Shown here: positions 48,520-56,935 of the stretch, piece by piece
Layout of the letters: each line of letters opens with the position of its first letter
Position numbering within the stretch: the first letter of the stretch is position 1
Source of the DNA: Psychrobacter urativorans
GTDB lineage: Bacteria > Pseudomonadota > Gammaproteobacteria > Pseudomonadales > Moraxellaceae
Reading direction: 5' to 3'
DNA: 64,000 bases
NCBI RefSeq assembly: GCF_001298525.1
Contig: NZ_CP012678.1
Span: 2,738,355-2,802,354, forward strand
Notes under the pieces: model-generated
What the model was told of the DNA's origin: nothing
Seen by the model: the letters and a program-made list of their open reading frames with translations, nothing else
Databases searched by the model: none
Program-made: the position numbers and the translations under genes

Positions 48520-49977
48520 ATGAGATGCCTATTGATTTCTCTTTGCTGCGTGAGCTTACTGTCTTGTGCGACTATTCCTGATCAGGCGTATCATAAAATC
48601 GTTTGCGCTACAAAAGACTCTTGTTCCGAAATAGAATTAGATGCCAATATCAAGCCGATCACTGACATGGTGATTGTCAATGGCGTATCAACCTTCCGAG
48701 AGAATCAGGTAAATATAAAAGAGGGAGATACCATTGCCAATACCTCCTTCCATTTATTTTACTTGGAGTATGCTGAGAATGGTCAGAAATTTGAGGGCAC
48801 TAGGCAAATTGAGGTTATTAAGCGCGCCATAACCACTGCAAATAAACCCGTTTATTTGGTTATTTATGTCAACAGTTGGAATAATAATGCAAGCATCGAT
48901 AAACCAAGTCCAGATTTAATCAGTTTTCCTTATCTACTTGCTCGTCGCAATTTCCAGAATCCAGAGATGACTGTTATCGGTGTCTATGTTGGCTGGAGTG
49001 GTAAGAAATATCAGCATTTTCCAGCCACGATTTTATCGGCAAAAAATAGAGCAAAAGTTGCGGATAAGATTGGTAAAAAGGGAGAAGTGCGGGCGGATAT
49101 TATCTCTTTGGTAGATAATGTGCAAAACAATCCTCATTCAGGATATGCGCTGATTGTAGGGAAATCTTTTGGCGGGAGACTGTTGTCCCGAGCCTTTATC
49201 GATGATTTAGCGCAAACAAAATCGGTTAAAGATTGGCCTCTAGGCAGCCAGTCGTTGCTAGTGACGTTGAATTCAGCAATAGGAGCAGATGCTTTTGATG
49301 ATATATATCAAAATATGCCTGGTTCTGATGCTGATTCTGGTTTGACACTCCAAAGACCGCTTTGGATAAATTTAACCTCAAAAGATGATTGGGTGACTAA
49401 AAAAGCATTTCCAAAAGCGCGTTTAATCGGGCAAAAGCTCTCTGATTGGGGGAAAAAAAGAACGATTGGGCATTATATGCCGTATGTTTCTCATTCTATT
49501 ACTATTGAGAATGGTGATTCTTTATATAAAAGACCCGAGTGTCTTTCCCGCTACTACAATCATGATAGCCAAGGCATTCAAGATCATTATGGACAGCCAA
49601 CGCCAATGCTTAAGGTTAGAGGCATAGAACCATGGTTTAAAATACCGTTACAAGATCCAAATTATGATCAGAAAAATCGACGCAATGAAAAGGAAAATGT
49701 GACAAGTCATTTCTGTGATGAGACGCGACATCTCTATGAAAACAAAAACGCTAGCGGAATGAACGGTCGTTATTATACGACCGTTTTACGACCTTTATAT
49801 CACAGCTCAGAAAAAAAATTAGGTTATATGTGGAATTTCCGCACTGATCAAAGTGTCATTGGTTATAGCCATGAGGAAGCAAGAGTTATAAAAAACTCAG
49901 GAAAGCATAATGCTTATGTGCAGACCATTCTTGGTCGGATGGCTGACGATATGTTATTCACACTTCCAGAACAGTAA
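48520..49977 (+). CDS. Hypothetical lipoprotein with esterase-like nucleophile motif
   Basis: 485 residues from the ATG at 48520, which has AAAGGAG eight bases upstream. A short signal peptide ends in the lipobox CCVSLLSCAT (Cys about 16). The central region shows a VYLVIYVNSWNN strand, FPYLLARRNFQNPEMTVIGVYVGW and YALIVGKSFGGRLLSRAF. The GxSxGG is the nucleophile elbow of an alpha/beta hydrolase, and HYMPYVSH is a possible late His. No named family is recognised. It would face the periplasm or outer membrane. It stands alone, with gaps of about 175 and 155 bases to its neighbours. Confidence 0.78.
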   Translation: MRCLLISLCCVSLLSCATIPDQAYHKIVCATKDSCSEIELDANIKPITDMVIVNGVSTFRENQVNIKEGDTIANTSFHLFYLEYAENGQKFEGTRQIEVIKRAITTANKPVYLVIYVNSWNNNASIDKPSPDLISFPYLLARRNFQNPEMTVIGVYVGWSGKKYQHFPATILSAKNRAKVADKIGKKGEVRADIISLVDNVQNNPHSGYALIVGKSFGGRLLSRAFIDDLAQTKSVKDWPLGSQSLLVTLNSAIGADAFDDIYQNMPGSDADSGLTLQRPLWINLTSKDDWVTKKAFPKARLIGQKLSDWGKKRTIGHYMPYVSHSITIENGDSLYKRPECLSRYYNHDSQGIQDHYGQPTPMLKVRGIEPWFKIPLQDPNYDQKNRRNEKENVTSHFCDETRHLYENKNASGMNGRYYTTVLRPLYHSSEKKLGYMWNFRTDQSVIGYSHEEARVIKNSGKHNAYVQTILGRMADDMLFTLPEQ

Positions 49978-50070
49978 TTACTTTTATTCAAATTCAGAAA
50001 TAATAACTGAGCTCTGAAAATGACTTTAAAAGCCAACCTCTTCGTATTCTAATCTCATTGAATAATTTAT

Positions 50071-50093
50071 AACATTTATTTAAAATGAATGTT
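50071..50093. promoter_or_regulatory. Probable NsrR operator upstream of nnrS
   Basis: AACATTTATTT-A-AAATGAATGTT: an 11-1-11 inverted repeat with 10 of 11 matching pairs, in the form of the known NsrR site (AAGATGYATTT half-site). It lies 38 bases before the nnrS start, and an nsrR-type gene follows nnrS. Confidence 0.7.
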
Positions 50094-50131
50094 TAGTTGG
50101 TTCTGATGTTATTTATTATAAGAAGACGGTC

Positions 50132-51385
50132 ATGCAATCTATCAAGTTACCCAGTAATCCGCCAACCTCTCCGCACCCTATTTTTAATTTAAGCTTTCGT
50201 ATCTTTTTCAGTGCGGCAGCAGTATTTGCTATTGTGGTGATGACGCTGTGGGCATTTGTATTTACGGGTCATACCAATATTGATGTACACGCGATAAATC
50301 CGCTATATTGGCATGGTCACGAGATGGTTTATGGTTATGCGTTGGCAGTGGTGGCAGGGTTTTTATTGACGGCAGTAAAGACATGGACGGGCGTCATGAT
50401 GCCGCATGGTTATAAACTGCTGGGTATTTTTACGTGTTGGTTGCTGGCGCGTGTTGGCTGGCTAGCATTTGGTTTAGGCATTGATATTGGTATGGCACAA
50501 TCCGCTTGGTTATATCTAGCAGCGATGTTCGATATGTTGTTTATAGGCTCGATGGCATTTGTGATTTTCCGTGCCGTGTTACAGGTTAAACAATACAAGC
50601 AAATGGGTATTTTGGCAAAGCTTGCGCTACTGACGCTCGGTAACGGGTTGTGTTATTGGGGCGTTATTAGTGCCAATATGAATGTGACTAAGATTGGTAT
50701 GTACCTTGGGTTTTATTTAATCATTGGTTTGGTATTGACCATCGGTCGTCGGGTAGTGCCATTCTTTATTGAACGTGGTTTGAGTATTCCTAATGCAGCA
50801 GGCGTGGCAGAAACGGTGACGGTACGTAATAGTAAGGCACAAGATATTGCCAGTTTACTATTTTACTTAGCTTTTTTTCTCACTGACTTGTTTTATCCCA
50901 ATCCTTATCTATTGACCGTGACGGCACTGGGCGTGGCGCTGGTGAATATGGTGCGCTTGATGGGGTGGTATCATCGCGGTATTTGGCAAAAGCCGCTGCT
51001 ATGGTCGTTATTCGTTGCATTTTTGGGTATGTGTTTGAGCTTTGTGTTATACGCACTACAACCGTGGGTCGGCTATAACCATAGTATTGCGCTACATGGA
51101 TTAGCAATTGCAGGCGTGGGAATGATGACTATTGCTATGATGTCACGCGTATCACTCGGTCATACGGGACGTAGCATTCATACGCCGCCCAAAACCCTTA
51201 ATGCGATATTTGGTTTGATGGTATTGGTATTTATCAGTCGCGTGTTATTGCCGTTGGTTGATATGAGTCATTATTCATTATGGATTATGATGGCACAAGG
51301 CGCGTGGATTGGTTGCTTCATATTATTCTGCTATAGCTACTTGCGTATTTTGGCAAGTCCTCGTCCTGATGGCCTATTTGGTTAA
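50132..51385 (+). CDS. nnrS: NnrS family protein, nitric-oxide stress
   Basis: 417 residues with about twelve membrane segments. HPIFNLSFRIFFSAAAVFAIVVM at the start, LYWHGHEMVYGYALAVVAGFLLTAVKTWTG and the C-terminal HGLAIAGVGMMTIAMMSRVSLGHTGR are NnrS signatures with the conserved haem/copper-binding His. NnrS relieves NO and iron-nitrosyl stress. An NsrR-type operator lies 38 bases upstream, and the nsrR-like gene follows 53 bases downstream. Confidence 0.95.
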   Translation: MQSIKLPSNPPTSPHPIFNLSFRIFFSAAAVFAIVVMTLWAFVFTGHTNIDVHAINPLYWHGHEMVYGYALAVVAGFLLTAVKTWTGVMMPHGYKLLGIFTCWLLARVGWLAFGLGIDIGMAQSAWLYLAAMFDMLFIGSMAFVIFRAVLQVKQYKQMGILAKLALLTLGNGLCYWGVISANMNVTKIGMYLGFYLIIGLVLTIGRRVVPFFIERGLSIPNAAGVAETVTVRNSKAQDIASLLFYLAFFLTDLFYPNPYLLTVTALGVALVNMVRLMGWYHRGIWQKPLLWSLFVAFLGMCLSFVLYALQPWVGYNHSIALHGLAIAGVGMMTIAMMSRVSLGHTGRSIHTPPKTLNAIFGLMVLVFISRVLLPLVDMSHYSLWIMMAQGAWIGCFILFCYSYLRILASPRPDGLFG

Positions 51386-51438
51386 AAGCGAATGGTTAAA
51401 AGTGGATTAAATAGGATGAAAAATGGGAGTGTCATCGG

Positions 51439-51974
51439 ATGCGACTGACCAATTATAGTGACTATGCCTTGCGCTCCTTGATTTATTTGGCAGTTAGACC
51501 AGAACCGCAAACACTCGCCAATATCAGTGATATTGCAGAAAGCTATCATATTTCCAAAAGCCATTTGACAAAGATTATTCATCAGCTCGGTCAGCTGGGT
51601 TATATAGAGAGCGTGCGCGGTAAGAATGGTGGTATTCGGGGCTGGCTCGTGCGCCCAAAGACATTAATTTGGGCGTATTAATCAAGCAGATAGAACCTGA
51701 TTTTGATTTGGTTGAGTGCTTTGCTACCCATTCACTTCATACTGATAATAACAATATTGCCAATAACAATGCTGCTACTAAGTCGAAAGACTTGCCATTA
51801 ACCTTTATCGACGAGATAGCTAATACTGATAAATCAGGCTGTATTATTAATCCTGTCTGCCGTTTAAAAGGGGTGTTTTTTGAAGCATTGACAGCATTTA
51901 TTACTGTGCTTGAAGGATATACACTGGCAGATATTATTAATAATCAAGATGAACTTAGGGATTTATTGTTTTAA
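51439..51974 (+). pseudogene. nsrR: NsrR-type Rrf2 family NO-sensing repressor, frameshifted
   Basis: The first part (MRLTNYSDYALRSLIYLAV ... GKNGGIR) is the Rrf2 helix-turn-helix. After 51637 the frame becomes wrong and stops at 51681, while the second part (LARAPKDINLGVLIKQIEPDFDLVECF ... SGCIINPVCRLKGVFFEALTAF) continues in another frame to 51974. The break falls at a GGGG run at 51638-51641; a single base gain or loss of two there joins the parts. The three Fe-S Cys are present (ECF, GC-x5-C), with an unusual Asn-rich insert between the first and second. Either a recent mutation or a sequencing error. Confidence 0.85.
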
Positions 51975-52027
51975 AGTATCTAAAATATATCTAAGATAAA
52001 AACAGCATAAATTCAAATGTATAAATT

Positions 52028-52073
52028 AAAAGGCACAAAGTCAGCTATATATAACGCTAACTTTGTGCCTTTT
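52028..52073. terminator. Bidirectional hairpin terminator
   Basis: AAAAGGCACAAAGT pairs with ACTTTGTGCCTTTT around an AT-rich loop; between convergent nsrR and carbonic anhydrase genes. Confidence 0.88.
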
Positions 52074-52108
52074 CTCACTCTATTTCCTAGCTGCGTGTTG
52101 TTTCGCGA

Positions 52109-52930
52109 TTACTTGCTAATTTGCTCGACCACTCGGCTACCTTGCGACTGAACAGGGCGATTATTACCTTCATATAAATGACTCAAGATGGCAAGCTGAT
52201 CACCGGCAAGCTCAAGTGGTTGCTTGCTGACATACCATTGCACTTTTTCTGAACACGGCGGCGTGGTTAGCGAACCCGCATAGTGGTAAAAAGTGGGCAT
52301 AGCAGAAATTAATGCCGATAAATCAACGTTGCTTGTCGTAAATGCTGTCTTATTTGCAGCACTTTGTTGCGTACCATTGAGTAATACGCGCATAACATCA
52401 TTGGCTTTTCCTTGCTGCAACATGACGCCAACCACTGCCAGATTACCTGCACTATTGGCATGCACAAAATGTAACTCTGCTGGGTAGTTTTGATTACCAA
52501 ATTGATGTTCACTTGGGGTGTGATAATGGAACTGTTTTAATTCAAAACGCTCATTATTCAAGGTAATGGCATTATTGTGGGTAGTTGGCGTATAGACAAC
52601 AGTGTGACCATTATCATGAATATTTAGGCTGACCGATTTACTATAATCTATAGTAGGTACGTTGGTCGTTGTGGTTGTTACGTTCTTAATATTAATAGGA
52701 GACTGTTGTTCGCCAATTTTACAAGCGCTGGCTTCTTCATTATCGCCCCAATATTCAGGACCCGTGTTGCCAGTATATGACCAGCTAGGTGAGGCAATAA
52801 CTGCTGAGCTGGCACTGGTGGGCATAGACTTTGCCGACGTTGTATTGCTATTTTGATAGTTGTTTGCGCATGCCGTGACACCTATGGTGCTTATAGTGAT
52901 AAGGGCAACCGCTAGATAATGATGATTCAT
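52109..52930 (-). CDS. Alpha-class carbonic anhydrase, lipoprotein
   Basis: 273 residues. A signal peptide ends in the lipobox ISTIGVTAC (Cys about 21). WSYTGNTGPEYWGD, GEQQSPINI, KQFHYHTPSEHQFG and PAELHFVHA carry the three zinc His, and SLTTPPCSEKVQWYV the conserved TTPPC loop with Thr gatekeeper. It interconverts CO2 and bicarbonate in the periplasm; many alpha CAs are secreted. The lipobox makes membrane anchoring likely. AAAGGAT precedes the ATG. Confidence 0.93.
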   Translation of the reverse strand: MNHHYLAVALITISTIGVTACANNYQNSNTTSAKSMPTSASSAVIASPSWSYTGNTGPEYWGDNEEASACKIGEQQSPINIKNVTTTTTNVPTIDYSKSVSLNIHDNGHTVVYTPTTHNNAITLNNERFELKQFHYHTPSEHQFGNQNYPAELHFVHANSAGNLAVVGVMLQQGKANDVMRVLLNGTQQSAANKTAFTTSNVDLSALISAMPTFYHYAGSLTTPPCSEKVQWYVSKQPLELAGDQLAILSHLYEGNNRPVQSQGSRVVEQISK

Positions 52931-53317
52931 ATTAAAATCCTTTTATAGGTAAAGTCCATTGCTTAGTAAGTCAATTACTTGATAACTACCTTGCTTGGCA
53001 AGTCTATGTTGTGGGCACGACTAGTGACCAGTTATGGTAAATATTATTAGTGCTAAAATTTTTAGTTTAGCTACGCTTAATTAACTGTGATACGTTTTAA
53101 CAGAATGGCTAAGATTTGGCAAGCTTTAACGAATTCATTTATCAATTAAAGTTTAATAATAGTATGTTAAGATTTTAGTAACAATTTTATAAGTAACGCT
53201 AATGATTTATCCATTAAAAAGGCTACCATTTCGGTAGCCTTTTTATTATTTCTTGTCATCAAATAGGACAGCACTTTGGAACAAATGATAGCTTTTTTGC
53301 TATGAGTTTTTAAAGAG
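52931..53317. other. Intergenic with a terminator
   Basis: About 390 bases. It contains the hairpin at 53216-53246, placed to end the next minus-strand gene. No gene seen. Confidence 0.6.
53216..53246. terminator. Hairpin terminator
   Basis: AAAAAGGCTACC pairs with GGTAGCCTTTTT over a short ATTTC loop. It lies about 70 bases beyond the MBL-like gene stop and can act in both directions. Confidence 0.88.
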
Positions 53318-54064
53318 TTAACTGTTTTCAAGCTTAGGGCGGGCTTTATAAATGGCAGTCAGTAACGCTGTCTCAAATTCACCAGTGTCAAATTTTACCA
53401 ATCCTGAATGTGCTGCACAGAAGTTGCGAGTCTCACGCCATTGATGGGCAATCTGTGTTGCCCAATCACAATAATGCTTGCCTGCGTTTGGCTTATCGAG
53501 CAGTGCTTTTTTAGTCATCGGATGTAAGCTGAGTTCGGGTAATATTGCCTCAAGTAGCTTGAAAGGTGGGCTGATAAAGGTGTCGTCAACGTGTAAATTT
53601 TGACTGGCAGGGTGAAAGACCAATAGCGAGCCGGCATGAATTTTTTCATTAGGCGAGATATAATGAATACCTTGAGGTAAAGAGAATTCGAGCTCAGGAT
53701 AACGTTGGGTGACGGCATCGCTTTCAACCAAATCATCTGCCCAATGCACTTCTGGTACTTGCTTGGGATGACGACTGCTGCCATAAAAGATGGCATGCGG
53801 AAAGTCTGTTGCCATCTGCGCACAGTGCACGGTATGAAAAGGGTGAACATTTAATACAGCTTCGACATCGGCACCATTATTGGTTAATGTCATCACCTGC
53901 GCGCGCACGTCATCAGTTAAAGTGTAGCTGTCTAAAAAAATAAAGCGTCCTGATTGCAATCGTACTAATGAGCATTGAGTGCCGACATCAATGATGCCAC
54001 CTATTCGAAACGACCCGCGTATGTTCCAAAAGCCTGAACCCAAATCATGAATTTTATGTGACAT
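53318..54064 (-). CDS. MBL-fold-like hypothetical protein
   Basis: 248 residues. The start SGFWNIRGSFRIGGIIDVGTQCSLVRLQSGRFIFLDS has the opening strand pattern of metallo-beta-lactamase-fold proteins. VLNVHPFHTVHCAQ resembles a shifted or degenerate HxHxDH, and LLVFHPASQNLHVDDTFISP supplies a later Asp/His segment. The zinc site appears incomplete compared with hydrolytic MBLs, so a changed chemistry is possible. AAGGAAGCTTC lies before the ATG. I cannot name a function. Confidence 0.7.
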   Translation of the reverse strand: MSHKIHDLGSGFWNIRGSFRIGGIIDVGTQCSLVRLQSGRFIFLDSYTLTDDVRAQVMTLTNNGADVEAVLNVHPFHTVHCAQMATDFPHAIFYGSSRHPKQVPEVHWADDLVESDAVTQRYPELEFSLPQGIHYISPNEKIHAGSLLVFHPASQNLHVDDTFISPPFKLLEAILPELSLHPMTKKALLDKPNAGKHYCDWATQIAHQWRETRNFCAAHSGLVKFDTGEFETALLTAIYKARPKLENS

Positions 54065-54418
54065 TGAAGCTTCCTTATTAATGATGCATGAGCCAATTAT
54101 TATTATGATTGTGTTTCGATTATGAGCTGACGGCTTATTAAAGTCTGTTATAAAAATATATTGTTTATTTAATGGATATATCAGTATTTAAGGTTTATTT
54201 GAGCAGTGATTAACTCGTAGTTATTGTCATTTATAGCTTATGTAATATTGATTATTATTTAACATATCTGCATAATAAGCGCTGAATGGCACTGTTAATT
54301 ACCGTGTTTTAGTTGACCATTAAGAAGTCTATAATCAATTAAAATGGTATAAGTTCGTCATTATCTTGGTGGGTATTAATTAAGCATATATAATTTAATT
54401 TATTTTTAAGGTTGAAGT
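54065..54418. other. Intergenic, no gene seen
   Basis: About 350 AT-rich bases between divergent genes. No hairpin or small gene is convincing; it should hold both promoters. Confidence 0.5.
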
Positions 54419-55210
54419 ATGAGATTCTTTTATAAAATGAGCACTTCAGCAGTGCTAGCAGCAATGTTAATCAGCGGCTGTTCAAGTATGAGCACTGACA
54501 ATGTTGCAAATAAAACACCTGTTATTCAATTAACGCAAGCTGCGCCAACGCCGCAAATAGGCTTTCGCTTTAGCGCTGCTGAAAATTTTGACATCGCCAA
54601 TAAAGACAAGCTGTCTTATCGCAATTTTTATGCTAAACCATCAGAAGGCGTCGATGCCAAGTGGTTCGATGCGGTAAAACGCGGCGATTTGCCAACGGTC
54701 AAATATATGGTAGCAAATGGGCAGAATTTAGAAGCTAAAGATACTGGGAATTTGGATCAAACGGCATTGGGTTGGGCGGCATTTATCGGCTATGAAGATA
54801 TGGTGGATTATTTAATCAGCCAAGGTGCAAGCATTTATGCAACCGATAAAGGTGACGTGTATAACGTCATGAAGTCGGCGACATTGGGTAAAAATACCAA
54901 TATCGTCAAAAAAATTCATCAGCTATTAAATAAAAAAGCGCCAGTAGATCTAAATGACCAGACGCAAGAGAGTGATGGTGAAACCTTAATTATGGTTGCT
55001 GCTAGTAACAACCGTATTGAAACCGTCAAGTATTTATTGGCGCAAGGGGCAAATCCAAATCTGGTCGCGACCACCAAAGATAAAACGATGGGTTCGTATA
55101 ATCAAGGCGCTTATTCGTATGCGTGTACGCGTGGTCATGTTGACATGCAACAGTTATTAAAAGCCAATGGTGCTGTTAATCATCGCACGGGTAAAGCAAG
55201 CTGCGAATAA
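54419..55210 (+). CDS. Ankyrin repeat lipoprotein
   Basis: 263 residues. Signal peptide with lipobox AAMLISGCSS (Cys about 21), then ankyrin repeats: VDAKWFDAVKRGDLPTVKYMVANG, TALGWAAFIGYEDMVDYLISQGA, LIMVAASNNRIETVKYLLAQGANPN and SYACTRGHVDMQQLLKANGA. Ankyrin repeats mediate protein contacts, and this one would act in the periplasm. The partner is unknown. AAGGTTG precedes the ATG; a terminator follows. Confidence 0.88.
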   Translation: MRFFYKMSTSAVLAAMLISGCSSMSTDNVANKTPVIQLTQAAPTPQIGFRFSAAENFDIANKDKLSYRNFYAKPSEGVDAKWFDAVKRGDLPTVKYMVANGQNLEAKDTGNLDQTALGWAAFIGYEDMVDYLISQGASIYATDKGDVYNVMKSATLGKNTNIVKKIHQLLNKKAPVDLNDQTQESDGETLIMVAASNNRIETVKYLLAQGANPNLVATTKDKTMGSYNQGAYSYACTRGHVDMQQLLKANGAVNHRTGKASCE

Positions 55211-55255
55211 GTATTTATAGATAACTCTGTAATTTGGCTTAAATATCATGATTTC

Positions 55256-55290
55256 AAAAAGGTTGCTATTGTTTATTAGCAGCCTTTTTT
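55256..55290 (+). terminator. Hairpin terminator after the ankyrin gene
   Basis: AAAAAGGTTGCTA pairs with TAGCAGCCTTTTTT (one G-T pair), eight-base loop. Confidence 0.86.
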
Positions 55291-55462
55291 GTTGGCTTTA
55301 AATCCTCGCGTATAACACTTCGGAATCTATGAAAGTGATTTGATGTGATACCATAATATATCTGTTATGAAAAATGCCAGATGATTATCAGCTTAGGTTT
55401 TTAGCAGCCTATTATCTTTCACGCACGCTGAAACAATCGCGTCGAACATAGTCAGTATCCTT

Positions 55463-56692
55463 GTGAATAAATCCATCAGTAATCCTAAGAATAACCCTCC
55501 TTTGCCTTTAATGCCGCAAACCGATGCACCTTCGTGGGTATTAAAGCTCACGATTTGTATGATTGGCATGTTTGCATTCTTACAAGTGTATTCCATTCAA
55601 GCGGTGTTGCCGGTATTGATGGTGGATTTTGCCGCGACTGAAGTACAAGCAGGCATGATTGTGGGTGCAACGGTAATGGCAATTGCGATTATGTCGCCTT
55701 TTTTAGGAATGCTCTCTGATGCGGTCGGGCGCAAATATTTTATTGTCGGGGCGTTATTATTTTTAGCCATACCAACGGCGTTAATTGCTCAAAGTCCCAA
55801 TATTGCATGGATGGCGGTATTTCGATTTATGCAAGGGTTGTCCGTCCCCGGAATTACGGTGGTGACGATTGCTTATATTGGTGAAGAGTTTAAAGGGCGA
55901 GCAGTCACCGAACTGATGTCTTTTTATGTTTCAGGGTCGGTACTTGGTGGCTTTCTAGGGCGTTTCTTGCTTGGGCATTTACATGAGTTTATAGGCTGGC
56001 GACATGGCTATTATGTGATGGCGGTGATGACATTAATAGGCGGAATATGGGTCGGTAAAATGCTGCCAAAGTCGCGCTGCTTTGATGCCAATCCGAACTT
56101 TCGCTCAGCGATACAAACGCTTGGTGAGCATTTGACCAACCGTTACGTGGTGACGGCTTGTCTGCTTGGCGCGTGCGTACTATTCTCATTAGTAGGCTGT
56201 TTTACCTTTATTAATTTACACCTTGCCGGCACGCCTTATGAATTAAGTACGGGAGCGCTTGCCAATATATTTGCGGTCTATTTGATTGGCGTGGTTATTA
56301 CACCATTATCGACGACATTGCTACGTCGATTTGGCTCAGCGCGTACTGTGCGAGTGGCGGTTGTTTTTTCGATGATAGGGGTATTATTAACGTTAGTGAC
56401 GCCGTTATGGGGCATTATCGTTGGGCTTGCCATCATGTCGTCGGGTGTATTTGTGACGCAAGCCGCGACCATCAGCTATATCGCTGTCAATGTTGAAAAG
56501 GGGCGTTCGTTAGCCTCTGGTCTATATTATATGGGCTATTACGCTGGCGGTACGATGGGCGCATGGTTGTGCGGACTGGCTTATTCGCGTGGAGATTGGT
56601 CGATGACGGTATGGCTATTATTAATCGTGCAAGTTTTAGCATTATTAATTGCCAGCTTTGGTATGGTTAAGACTAAAACTCGTGCGGCTTAA
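55463..56692 (+). CDS. MFS transporter (YnfM/DHA1-like)
   Basis: 409 residues with twelve hydrophobic segments. YSIQAVLPVLMVDFAATEVQAGMIVGATVMAIAI, SPFLGMLSDAVGRKYFIVG (MFS loop motif GxxxDxxGR) and the FMQGLSVPGITVVTIAYI segment resemble the YnfM/arabinose-efflux group. Substrate unknown. The frame begins with GTG at 55463 without a strong ribosome site; a later ATG (residue 17) is an alternative. Confidence 0.88.
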   Translation: MNKSISNPKNNPPLPLMPQTDAPSWVLKLTICMIGMFAFLQVYSIQAVLPVLMVDFAATEVQAGMIVGATVMAIAIMSPFLGMLSDAVGRKYFIVGALLFLAIPTALIAQSPNIAWMAVFRFMQGLSVPGITVVTIAYIGEEFKGRAVTELMSFYVSGSVLGGFLGRFLLGHLHEFIGWRHGYYVMAVMTLIGGIWVGKMLPKSRCFDANPNFRSAIQTLGEHLTNRYVVTACLLGACVLFSLVGCFTFINLHLAGTPYELSTGALANIFAVYLIGVVITPLSTTLLRRFGSARTVRVAVVFSMIGVLLTLVTPLWGIIVGLAIMSSGVFVTQAATISYIAVNVEKGRSLASGLYYMGYYAGGTMGAWLCGLAYSRGDWSMTVWLLLIVQVLALLIASFGMVKTKTRAA

Positions 56693-56935
56693 CTTTAGGA
56701 TTGGCACTAACATAACGTCGCAAACTACGAAACCACAATAAACGAATGCCTAGTGTTATCTTGTTTACGTCTACACACTTTACATGGTATTCATTTGTTC
56801 TTACTATCAATGGGTACGTGTTGAACCGATACGTTTAATTAAGAAGCAACGACTATTAAGTACAATAAATGAAGTAAAAAGAATTAAAAAATAAATAGTC
56901 ACACTCTTAACTATGACTACAAGGACGTTAATATT

